NCBI GenBank assembly: GCA_964481035.1
Contig: CAYZSE010000044.1
Coordinates: forward strand, 1-21,737
Direction of reading: 5' to 3'
DNA length: 21,737 nucleotides
Origin: JAAAPF01 sp964481035
Lineage (GTDB): Bacteria; Pseudomonadota; Alphaproteobacteria; Geminicoccales; Geminicoccaceae
In this document: piece by piece, positions 15,771-21,662 of the stretch
Layout of the letters: each line of letters opens with the position of its first letter
Position numbering within the stretch: position 1 is the first letter of the stretch
The notes under the pieces: generated by a model
Databases searched by the model: none
Told to the model about the DNA's origin: nothing
The model's input: the letters and a program-made list of their open reading frames with translations, nothing else
Made by a program: the position numbers and the translations under genes

Positions 15771-17264
15771 ATGATCGCTGGCCTCGCCCGTTGGGGCCGG
15801 CTCGGCTTTGCCGGGCCCGCCCGGCTCGCGGCGCTGCTGCTGGCCTATGTCGCGCTGCACGCCGCGAGCCGCTTGTGGATCCTTCCGCCGAGCCTCGGCT
15901 ACGACGACGCCGAGCAGGTGCTTTCGGCGCAAGCCTGGGCTTGGGCCTATCGCTTCCAGCAACCGCCGCTCGTCACCTGGCTGCTCTTGGCCCTGCGCGA
16001 CGGGACCGGCCTGGAGCCGAGCCTCGCCTCGCTCACCCTGCTGCGCTCGCTCCTGCTCGTGGCCCTCTACGTCTTCACGTTTCTCGCCGCGCGCCGCCTG
16101 CTCGGCGATCTGCCGCGCGCCGGCGTCGCCGCCGCGGGTCTCTCGGCGACCTACACCCTGGGCTGGCTGGCGCATGCCGACTTGACGCATTCGATCGCGC
16201 TCGCGGTCGCGGTTGCCGCCGCGCTGTGGCTGTGGCAACGGCTCCTCGAGCGCCCGAGCCTCGCGCGAACGCTCGCCTTCGCGTTGGCGTGCGGGCTCGG
16301 CCTGCTCGCCAAGTGGAATTTTGTCATGCTGGTCGCCGGCTTGGCCGTCGTCGGGCTGTTGCGGCCGGCGACGCGGCCGCTCGCTCTCTCCTGGCGAACG
16401 CCCTTGATCGCGCTCGTCATGGTCCTCGTCGCCGGCCCGAGTGCGTTCTGGGTGGCCAGCCAGACACCTTCGCTTCTCGCCGTCGGCGAGCGGGTGCTCG
16501 CGACGCCGAGCGAAGAGGCTGACGAGGTCGCGTGCGCCGAGGGCCTGGCCGCGCTCGCCCTCTCGGCGCTCGCCTTTCCGCAGCCCCTGCTGGTACTGGC
16601 GGTGCTCGTGCTCACGCCGGCCTGGCGCGCGCCTCGTCGCGAGGCGTCATGGCTCGCGGTCCTCATGGCCACGGTCCTGGCGCTGCACGCTCTGCTCGTG
16701 CCGCTCGCCGGCGCTACGGAGTTCCCCGAGCGGTGGATGATCGTGCCGCTCTTGCCCTTGTCGCTGCTCCTGGTCGCGGCCGCATTGCCGCAGGATCGAC
16801 GGGTGTTCGCCCTCGGCGGTGCGTTTCTCGTCCTCGCCCTCTCGGTCTTGGCTCTGCGGGTCGGCATCGGCGTGACGAATGCGCACTATTGCGGCAAATG
16901 TCGCACCCGCCTGCCCGCGCCGGCCTTCGCCGAGGCGCTGCGGCAGGCGGGTTTCCAGGAGGGCACGCTGGTGACTTTCGACATGCATCTGGCCGGCAAT
17001 CTGAAGCTGCATCTTCCAGCGGCCCGCGTCGTCGTCCCGTCGCTGCCGTCGGGGGCGTGGCCGCCGCCGGGTGAGGGCAAGTGCGCTGTCCTGTGGCGCG
17101 GCGGAGCGGTGCCCGAAGCGCGGCTGGCCGAGGTCGGCGCCGCGCTCGGCGTCGCGTGGGGCGCCGCGCCCGCCCGCTGGGTCGAGGCGCCGATCCTCGG
17201 CAATGCCGAGCGCACCCAGACCGTCGGTTTCAAGCTCGTGCCGGGTGCCGGAAGCTGCCGATGA
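15771..17264 (+). CDS. GT39/ArnT-like polyprenyl-phosphate-sugar transferase, membrane protein
   Basis: A 497-residue multi-pass membrane protein with about ten to twelve hydrophobic segments. The first periplasmic loop contains GYDDAEQVLSAQAWAWAYRFQQPPLVTWL, matching the acidic-pair and PPL pattern of the GT39/GT83 (PMT_2, ArnT-like) families, which move a sugar from a polyprenyl phosphate to a lipid or protein acceptor on the periplasmic side. A soluble C-terminal part (about 370-497) carries a CGKC pair in YCGKCRTRLP. GAGGAG directly abuts the ATG at 15771; GGGG at 15759-15762 is at a better distance. The stop overlaps the next gene by 4 bases (ATGA). The acceptor is not predictable from sequence alone. 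Confidence 0.88.
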   Translation: MIAGLARWGRLGFAGPARLAALLLAYVALHAASRLWILPPSLGYDDAEQVLSAQAWAWAYRFQQPPLVTWLLLALRDGTGLEPSLASLTLLRSLLLVALYVFTFLAARRLLGDLPRAGVAAAGLSATYTLGWLAHADLTHSIALAVAVAAALWLWQRLLERPSLARTLAFALACGLGLLAKWNFVMLVAGLAVVGLLRPATRPLALSWRTPLIALVMVLVAGPSAFWVASQTPSLLAVGERVLATPSEEADEVACAEGLAALALSALAFPQPLLVLAVLVLTPAWRAPRREASWLAVLMATVLALHALLVPLAGATEFPERWMIVPLLPLSLLLVAAALPQDRRVFALGGAFLVLALSVLALRVGIGVTNAHYCGKCRTRLPAPAFAEALRQAGFQEGTLVTFDMHLAGNLKLHLPAARVVVPSLPSGAWPPPGEGKCAVLWRGGAVPEARLAEVGAALGVAWGAAPARWVEAPILGNAERTQTVGFKLVPGAGSCR

Positions 17265-18208
17265 GCCTGGACGGCGCGGTCGTGAGCGTCATCGTGCCGG
17301 TGTTCGATGAGGCGGCGACGGTCGTGGAGCTCGCGCGCCGGATCCTCGCCGTGGCCGATCGCGCGGACCTGCCGATCGTCGAGATCGTCTTTGTCGACGA
17401 CGGCTCGCGAGACGGCTCCTGGGGGGCGATGGCGGCGCTCGCCGACGTGGAGCCGCGGGTGAAGGCGCTCCGGCTGAGGCGGAATTTCGGCAAGGCGACC
17501 GCGCTCGCGCTCGGCATCCAGGCGAGCCGTGGCGAGGTCGTGGTCACCATGGACGCCGACCTGCAGGACGATCCCGACGAGCTGCCACGCCTGCTCGCCG
17601 CTCTCGAGGATGACGTCGACCTGGTCTCGGGCTGGAAGCTGGACCGTCGAGATCCGCTCAGCAAGACGCTGCCGTCCCGGCTGTTCAACCGGGTGACCGC
17701 TCGGCTGTCGGGCCTGTCGCTGCACGACTTCAACTGCGGCTACAAGGTCTATCGCCGCGAGATTTTCGACACCGTGAAGCTCTACGGCGAGCTTCACCGC
17801 TACATCCCGGTCCTGGCGCACGCCCAAGGCTTCCGGGTCACCGAGTTGCCGGTGAGCCACCATCCGCGCGCGCACGGGCGCTCGAAATATGGGGTGGAGC
17901 GCTTCGTCAAAGGCTTCCTCGACCTCGTGACCGTGTTGATGCTGACGCGCTTCGCGCAGCGGCCGGGGCACCTGTTCGGGGGTCTCGGTGTTCTTCTCGG
18001 CGCCGTCGGCTGCGGGCTGCTCGTCTACCTGAGCGGTCTCAAGCTGCTCAGCGGGGCGGAGATCGGCGGCCGACCGCTGCTGCTCTTGGGCGTCATGCTC
18101 GCGATCATCGGCGTCCAGGTGACGCTCTTCGGCGTTCTGGGCGAGCTCGTCTTGAGCCGGACCCAGCCGGCACCGCCACCGTCCCTCGTCCGCGAGCGGC
18201 GCGGGTGA
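17261..18208 (+). CDS. GT2 polyprenyl-phosphate glycosyltransferase (DPM1/GtrB/ArnC-like)
   Basis: A 315-residue GT-A glycosyltransferase predicted to load a sugar onto undecaprenyl phosphate on the cytoplasmic face. Visible motifs are SVIVPVFDEA at the N-terminus, VDDGSRDGS (45-53), RNFGKATALALGIQASRG (74-91), the metal-binding MDADLQDDP (97-105) and FNCGYKVYRREIF. Two C-terminal membrane hairpin helices follow (about 226-285), as in GtrB. The ATG at 17261 overlaps the GT39 stop, and the end overlaps the next gene by 4 bases. Enzyme and consumer (GT39) are therefore coupled. The identity of the sugar cannot be told. Confidence 0.92.
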   Translation: MSLDGAVVSVIVPVFDEAATVVELARRILAVADRADLPIVEIVFVDDGSRDGSWGAMAALADVEPRVKALRLRRNFGKATALALGIQASRGEVVVTMDADLQDDPDELPRLLAALEDDVDLVSGWKLDRRDPLSKTLPSRLFNRVTARLSGLSLHDFNCGYKVYRREIFDTVKLYGELHRYIPVLAHAQGFRVTELPVSHHPRAHGRSKYGVERFVKGFLDLVTVLMLTRFAQRPGHLFGGLGVLLGAVGCGLLVYLSGLKLLSGAEIGGRPLLLLGVMLAIIGVQVTLFGVLGELVLSRTQPAPPPSLVRERRG

Positions 18209-19338
18209 GGGCGGCGAGGCGCGCGCGCCTGTTCCGCGTCGCCGTCGCTGTCGCGGTGAGCGCGGCCTGCGGTGTCGTGGTCGCACGGGTGGTCGATCCG
18301 AGGCGGGTGCTCGCGGTCCTCGGCGAAGCCGAGCCGGTGCCGCTGGCCCTGGCCGTCGTCCTCGCGCTGGGGCTGCCCTTCTGGCGTGGCGCTCGGCTCG
18401 CGCAGCTCTTCCCGCCAGGCGGCCGTCCGCCGCGCGGAACCTTGACCGGGATCGCCGCCGAGGCGCTCCTTTGGAGCTTTCTTTTGCCTTTCAAGCTGGG
18501 CGAGCTGAGCTTGCCCTGGCTCTTGCATCGTCGCGCCGACCTGTCGATCGCCGCCGCGGCGGGAATGTTTCTTCTGGTGCGCGTGACCGACTTGCTGGCG
18601 ATCACGGGTCTCACCGTGCTCGGTGCCGCCGTCGCCGGTCTGGGTCTCGGCTCGGGCCTGTCGCGTTGGGCGTTCTCGATGGCGGGGGTGATGCTCCTCG
18701 CGGCACCGCTCGCCCTGGTGATCGGCGCCGGTCGCGTGCCTGCGGGCGCGCGGTGTCGGCCGCAGGGGCTCGGCGCGGTCGTGGCCGGGGCGGCGCACGC
18801 CCGGACGGCGGCGGCGCGTGCCCGGTTCTTCGCGACGACGCTCGCCGTGTGGAGCACCCACGTGGCCATCGCCTGGCTCGCGCTTCGCGCGGTCGGCGCG
18901 GATGTCGGCCCGGCGGTTGCCTCGGTCGCGAGCGGTGCCGGCAACCTCGCCTTCGCGCTGCCCGTGTCGGGGGTGCTGGGGCTCGGCCCGCAACAGATGG
19001 CGTTCGCCGTCGCCGCCGAGGCGGGCGGCGTCGAACGGGTCACCGCTGCTGCCGCCGCGATCGCGGCCTACGCGGTCGTCGTCGCCGCGGCGGTGACGGC
19101 CGGTGTCGCCGCCCGGGTCGGGCTCGGGGTCGGCCCGGGCGTCGGCGAACCGGGGGGCGAACCGGGGGGCGAACCNNNNNNNNNNNNNNNNNNNNNNNNN
19201 NNNNNNNNNNNNNNNNNNNNNNNNNNNNNNNNNNNNNNNNNNNNNNNNNNNNNNNNNNNNNNNNNNNNNNNNNNNGGCGAACCGGGGGGCGAACCGGGGG
19301 GCGAACCAGGCCGCCGGTGTCCCGAGCATTTTAGGTAA
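18205..19338 (+). CDS. Flippase-like / LPG-synthase transmembrane-domain protein, interrupted by an assembly gap
   Basis: A multi-pass membrane protein starting at GTG 18205, which overlaps the GT2 stop (GTGA). The roughly 313 residues before the repeat contain about seven to eight hydrophobic helices, with LLPFKLGELSLPWLLHRRADLS in an inner loop and GLGPQQMAFAVAAEAGG near the end. This is the pattern of the UPF0104/AglD-like lysylphosphatidylglycerol-synthase TM family, often found with polyprenyl-sugar glycosyltransferases. The C-terminus enters a Gly-Glu-Pro-Gly repeat encoded by a 12-bp DNA unit and is cut by 100 Ns. After the gap the same repeat continues to GRRCPEHFR and a TAA at 19336. 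A perfect 12-bp array keeps this frame for any copy number. True length is unknown. Confidence 0.8.
   Translation: MRAARRARLFRVAVAVAVSAACGVVVARVVDPRRVLAVLGEAEPVPLALAVVLALGLPFWRGARLAQLFPPGGRPPRGTLTGIAAEALLWSFLLPFKLGELSLPWLLHRRADLSIAAAAGMFLLVRVTDLLAITGLTVLGAAVAGLGLGSGLSRWAFSMAGVMLLAAPLALVIGAGRVPAGARCRPQGLGAVVAGAAHARTAAARARFFATTLAVWSTHVAIAWLALRAVGADVGPAVASVASGAGNLAFALPVSGVLGLGPQQMAFAVAAEAGGVERVTAAAAAIAAYAVVVAAAVTAGVAARVGLGVGPGVGEPGGEPGGEXXXXXXXXXXXXXXXXXXXXXXXXXXXXXXXXXXGEPGGEPGGEPGRRCPEHFR
19144..19175 (+). repeat. 12-bp tandem repeat, left of gap
   Basis: Two full copies plus 8 bases of the unit GGCGAACCGGGG, giving runs of six Gs every 12 bases. It encodes Gly-Glu-Pro-Gly in the flippase frame. 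The same 32 bases reappear immediately right of the N run. Confidence 0.9.
19176..19275. other. Assembly gap (100 Ns)
   Basis: Exactly 100 Ns, the usual placeholder for a scaffold gap of unknown size. Both flanks end in the same 32-bp tandem-repeat sequence, so the break is almost certainly due to an unresolved repeat array. A join of unrelated contigs at the repeat cannot be excluded. Confidence 0.97.
19276..19307 (+). repeat. 12-bp tandem repeat, right of gap
   Basis: Two full copies plus 8 bases of GGCGAACCGGGG, identical to 19144-19175. A perfect array bridging the two flanks would need 4 + 12k bases, which always preserves the GEPG reading frame. Confidence 0.9.
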
Positions 19339-19350
19339 AAGTTACCTTTC
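19333..19350 (+). terminator. Weak hairpin at the end of the flippase gene
   Basis: AGGTAA and TTACCT form a 6-bp stem around AAG, overlapping the TAA stop, followed by TTC without a proper T run. It may contribute to 3' end formation. A far stronger terminator follows at 19442. Confidence 0.25.
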
Positions 19351-19384
19351 TCCATACAAAACAGAGCCTTGGACCGATGATCTA

Positions 19385-19413
19385 TTGCTTGGCTTGTAAA
19401 AATCGCCTATAGG
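19385..19413 (+). promoter_or_regulatory. Promoter-like pair of RNA unit 1
   Basis: TTGCTT (19385-19390) and TATAGG (19408-19413) with a 17-bp spacer. The first base of the -10 is 11 bases before the conserved TGTGTCC box, exactly as in unit 2. This puts the predicted transcript start at the beginning of the box. Confidence 0.45.
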
Positions 19414-19418
19414 GCGAA

Positions 19419-19469
19419 TGTGTCCTCCCAGTGAGCTTCCGGCGGCGACCTCGGTCGCCGCTTTTTTTT
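19419..19469 (+). ncRNA. Predicted ~50-nt small RNA, unit 1
   Basis: The unit consists of the box TGTGTCCTCCCAG (19419-19431), a 10-base spacer, and a hairpin (GCGGCGAC at 19442-19449, loop CTCG, GTCGCCGC at 19454-19461) running into T8. The box contains CCTCC, the core of the 16S rRNA anti-Shine-Dalgarno, in a stretch predicted unpaired. The second unit repeats box and hairpin exactly but not the spacer, which points to selection on the functional parts. Alphaproteobacterial sRNAs with anti-SD motifs are known (AbcR/ar15, often tandem; CcsR 'cuckoo' RNAs). I cannot place this in either family, and it is shorter than both. If transcription began further upstream, the hairpin TCGCC/GGCGA (19403-19417) would be included. 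Confidence 0.55.
19442..19469 (+). terminator. Rho-independent terminator, unit 1
   Basis: An 8-bp perfect GC stem with a CTCG loop (or 9 bp with a 2-base loop), followed by eight Ts. It is oriented on the plus strand only. It would also stop readthrough from the glycan cassette. Confidence 0.92.
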
Positions 19470-19706
19470 GTGTCGCCGGCCGGTCCGCGATTCCCGGCCA
19501 CGGCGCGGCGAGGCTCGTGCGCGTCGAGCGCACATCGCGTGTTGGCCAGGCGGAGCGTTGGACCTTACCGGGGTTCGAGAACCGACAGGCGCGATGCCTG
19601 CGCCATCGCCGAGGACGCTTTCGTCGTCGCCGCGCGGTAAGCGTCTCGCATTTGAGAAAAAAGCCTCAAGGTGTCGCGCTTCCAATGAATTAGCGATAGA
19701 AAGTTG

Positions 19707-19735
19707 TTGCCATCGGTGAGGCATTCAACTATGGG
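19707..19735 (+). promoter_or_regulatory. Promoter-like pair of RNA unit 2
   Basis: TTGCCA (19707-19712, 5 of 6 to TTGACA) and TATGGG (19730-19735, 3 of 6) with a 17-bp spacer. As in unit 1, the -10 begins 11 bases before the conserved box. The same bases can alternatively form an RNA hairpin (AGTTG 19702-19706 with CAACT 19726-19730), if transcription starts earlier. Confidence 0.45.
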
Positions 19736-19740
19736 TAGAT

Positions 19741-19789
19741 TGTGTCCTCCCAGAAATTGCAGCGGCGACCTCGGTCGCCGCTTTTTTTT
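19741..19789 (+). ncRNA. Predicted ~49-nt small RNA, unit 2
   Basis: The same box TGTGTCCTCCCAG (19741-19753), an 8-base spacer unlike that of unit 1, and the same hairpin and T8. No plus-strand protein gene follows; the next plus-strand gene is a tRNA almost 1.9 kb away and the neighbouring gene is on minus. The unit therefore cannot be a leader or attenuator, and the simplest reading is a free-standing RNA gene. The box-to-hairpin geometry leaves the CCTCC core single-stranded and close to the 5' end. Expression and function are untested. Confidence 0.55.
19762..19789 (+). terminator. Rho-independent terminator, unit 2
   Basis: Identical to the unit 1 terminator over 29 bases, exactly 320 bp away: GCGGCGAC and GTCGCCGC around CTCG, then T8. 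A preceding A (19761) extends the stem into the T run by one pair. Confidence 0.92.
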
Positions 19790-19882
19790 GCCTTGATGTT
19801 CGCCGGGCGGCCGCTCCCTCGCCGCCCAGGCGCCCGGCAGCTTCCACGTGGTCCACGTGCGGATGGCCGCGCGCTCCGCCGC

Positions 19883-20662
19883 TCAGCGCCAGCCGATCTG
19901 GCCCGGCAAGCGCGGTTGGGTCGGCTCGGCGGTGACGGCGCGGCCGGCGAGGCTGCCGCTACCGGCGCCGCCGCTCGTACTCGCCGCCCCGGCGTTGCCG
20001 TAGACGCTGCGCCAGACCCGGGTCGGGGCGCGCTCGGCGATCTCCGCCGGCGGCCGGTGGATGATCCGCCGGCTCGCCGGCTCGCCGAGGCCGTGCTCGG
20101 AAGCGGCCCGGACGGCTTCGCCGCCCTTGTCCCAGCGGGCGAAGACCTTGCGCGCATAGGCCTCGCTGCGGCCGGGCGTAGCGCTGTGGTAGCGGCCGAC
20201 GGCGTCGAACAGGGTCGGGGTCGAGCGCTGCAGCGTGCCGAGGAAGCGAACCGCGTAGCCGACGTTGCTTTCGGGCCGGAAGGCATCGTCGAGCGAGCGG
20301 AAGGCGTCGGGATGGTATTGCAGGTTGATCTGCATGCAGCCGACGTCGATGTTCGTGACGCCCTGGCGCTTGAGTGTCTCCACCTTGGCCACCGCCTCGC
20401 GCTTGGAGTCGAGGTAGAAGGATCCCGCGGTCGAGTTGATGGTCCAGGGCCAGGGCACGAAGGCGCGGGTGCCGGGCGGGCGGTAGCCGCTCTCGGTGAG
20501 CGCGATCGAGGCGAGGAGGCCCGGCGGCAGCCACGCCGCCCGGCGCTCGGCGCCGGCGATGGCGTCGAGGCAGGCATTCGGGCCCTCGGCCCGGGCGGCA
20601 CCGGCGGTGAGCAGCGAGAGGGCTGTGAGCGCGAGAACGAGGCGGCGTCGCATGGGCTCCAT
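19883..20662 (-). CDS. Lytic transglycosylase (SLT-domain), secreted
   Basis: Cleaves peptidoglycan glycan strands in the periplasm to 1,6-anhydro products. The 259-residue precursor has a signal peptide: MRRR, a hydrophobic core LVLALTALSLLTAG, and the cleavage-like site ARA before EGPNAC. The catalytic Glu57 lies in LLASIALTESGY. The remaining SLT pattern is visible: WPWTINSTAGSFYLDSK, VTNIDVGCMQINLQYHPDAF, NVGYAVRFLGTL and AVGRYHSATPGRSEAYARKV. The last roughly 60 residues are low-complexity and probably unstructured. The start is ATG 20662 or ATG 20653; neither has a convincing ribosome-binding site, and the second gives a more usual signal peptide. No flagellar or secretion genes are adjacent, so a specialised role is not indicated. 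Confidence 0.9.
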   Translation of the reverse strand: MEPMRRRLVLALTALSLLTAGAARAEGPNACLDAIAGAERRAAWLPPGLLASIALTESGYRPPGTRAFVPWPWTINSTAGSFYLDSKREAVAKVETLKRQGVTNIDVGCMQINLQYHPDAFRSLDDAFRPESNVGYAVRFLGTLQRSTPTLFDAVGRYHSATPGRSEAYARKVFARWDKGGEAVRAASEHGLGEPASRRIIHRPPAEIAERAPTRVWRSVYGNAGAASTSGGAGSGSLAGRAVTAEPTQPRLPGQIGWR

Positions 20663-20702
20663 TCGAGGCGATCGTGGTTGATAAGGGGTTAAGGTCCCAG
20701 GC

Positions 20703-21548
20703 TCAGATCCCCGCGGCGGCGAGATAGGGGCCGGGGGCGAGCGCCGGGGCTGCCGGCAGCGTCGCCAACGCCGCCTCGATCCGGGCCCGCACAGCGGCGA
20801 AGTCGGGCCCGCGCTCGTGGCGCGCTTCGTCCATGTAGAGGCCGCGGCGGAACTCGATCTGCAGGACGTGGACGTGCTGCTTCGGCCGGCCGTAGTGCTG
20901 GGTCACGTAGCCGCCGGCGTAGGGGCGGTTGCGGGCGACCGCGAAGCCAGCGGCGGCGAGGGCTTGTTGCACCGTGACGGCGATGGCGTGCGCCGCAGCG
21001 GCGCCGTGGCAGTCGCCGAGCGCGACGTCGAGGGGGGCCGCCTGGTCCGCCGTGGCGCTCGCCGGCATCGAGTGGCAGTCCAAGAGCAGCACCATGCCGA
21101 ACCGGGCGCGCACCTCCTCGAGCAGCGTCCGCAGCCGGGCGTGGTAGGGGGTGTGCGCCAAGGCCAGCCGCGCTGCCACCGTTTCCGCCTCGAGCGGGCG
21201 GCGGTAGAGCGGCTCGCCGGCGACCGCCGTCGGGACGACGCCGAGGCCGCAGCGCGCCTTGGCCGTGGCGCGGAACGCCCCCGCACCGGCGAGGCCGGCG
21301 AACTCGTCCGGCGCGCGGTTGACATCGGCCACCGCCCGCGCCCACGGGGTGGCGAGGAGCCACGCCCCCAGCGCCGGCACGCCGGCCATCAGCTCGTCGA
21401 CCCAGGGGTCCTCGAGCGCCCGCAGCCGCGCGGCGGGCACCCGCAGCGCCGCCACCAGCGCGGGCGGCAACAGGCGCCCCGCGTGCGGCACGGTCACGAC
21501 GATCGGCACCGCCGGCGCTTGCGGCACGGCCAGAACGGGAACCGTCAC
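20703..21548 (-). CDS. N-formylglutamate amidohydrolase-family protein
   Basis: A zinc-dependent hydrolase family acting on N-formylglutamate (last step of one histidine-degradation route) or related N-acyl amino acids. The 281-residue product shows VVTVPHAGRLLP with His22, EDPWVDEL (46-53), VADVNRAPDE (73-82), LLLDCHSMP in the centre and VHVLQIEFRRGLYMDEA, in the family's order. I chose the GTG at 21548 because GAGGAGG lies 5 bases upstream; the frame stays open to 21629 but without similarity. No hut genes are near, so the histidine-pathway role is not supported by context. It lies 40 bp upstream of the transglycosylase gene on the same strand and may be co-transcribed with it. Confidence 0.88.
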   Translation of the reverse strand: MTVPVLAVPQAPAVPIVVTVPHAGRLLPPALVAALRVPAARLRALEDPWVDELMAGVPALGAWLLATPWARAVADVNRAPDEFAGLAGAGAFRATAKARCGLGVVPTAVAGEPLYRRPLEAETVAARLALAHTPYHARLRTLLEEVRARFGMVLLLDCHSMPASATADQAAPLDVALGDCHGAAAAHAIAVTVQQALAAAGFAVARNRPYAGGYVTQHYGRPKQHVHVLQIEFRRGLYMDEARHERGPDFAAVRARIEAALATLPAAPALAPGPYLAAAGI

Positions 21549-21623
21549 GCGACCTCCTCGGCGAACATGGCCGACGAGACATAGCGCGCCCCCGTCCGCC
21601 ACGCCAGAGCCCCGCCGACCCCC

Positions 21624-21652
21624 TTGCACAGCCGCCGCCGATCTTCTAACCC
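21624..21652 (+). promoter_or_regulatory. Possible tRNA-Val promoter
   Basis: TTGCAC (21624-21629) and TAACCC (21647-21652) are 17 bp apart, with the -10 ending about 10 bases before the tRNA 5' end. The position is right, but the match to consensus is poor. Confidence 0.25.
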
Positions 21653-21662
21653 ACCCGTGGAT

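Larger units (their letters stand above)
19339..19882 (+). other. Non-coding region with two tandem short RNA units
   Basis: A 544-bp stretch between the flippase gene (plus) and the transglycosylase gene (minus). Open frames here are short, with no recognisable protein. It contains two matching promoter-box-terminator units. Between them, 19470-19706, are several small inverted repeats (GGTTCGAGAACC at 19572-19583; CAGGC and GCCTG near 19590) but nothing I can name. The right end holds a GGGCGGC/GCCGCCC hairpin (19805-19827) and a 15-bp palindrome (19845-19859). Confidence 0.6.

Noticed and set aside
19144..19307. Collagen-like (Gly-X-Y) tail.
   Set aside because: The repeat period is four residues (GEPG), not three, so it cannot form a collagen triple helix.
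19572..19583. Degenerate tRNA T-arm (GGTTCGAGAACC) between the two RNA units.
   Set aside because: No acceptor, D or anticodon stems can be built around it.
19419..19789. Assigning the two small RNAs to AbcR/ar15 or the CcsR 'cuckoo' family.
   Set aside because: They share only the tandem arrangement and the CCUCC-type motif; predicted length and the single-hairpin architecture differ, and I cannot run a covariance search.
19419..19790. Reading the two boxes on the minus strand as ribosome-binding sites (CTGGGAGGACACA).
   Set aside because: No start codon or meaningful open frame follows at a suitable distance on minus, and the T8 terminators point to plus-strand transcription.
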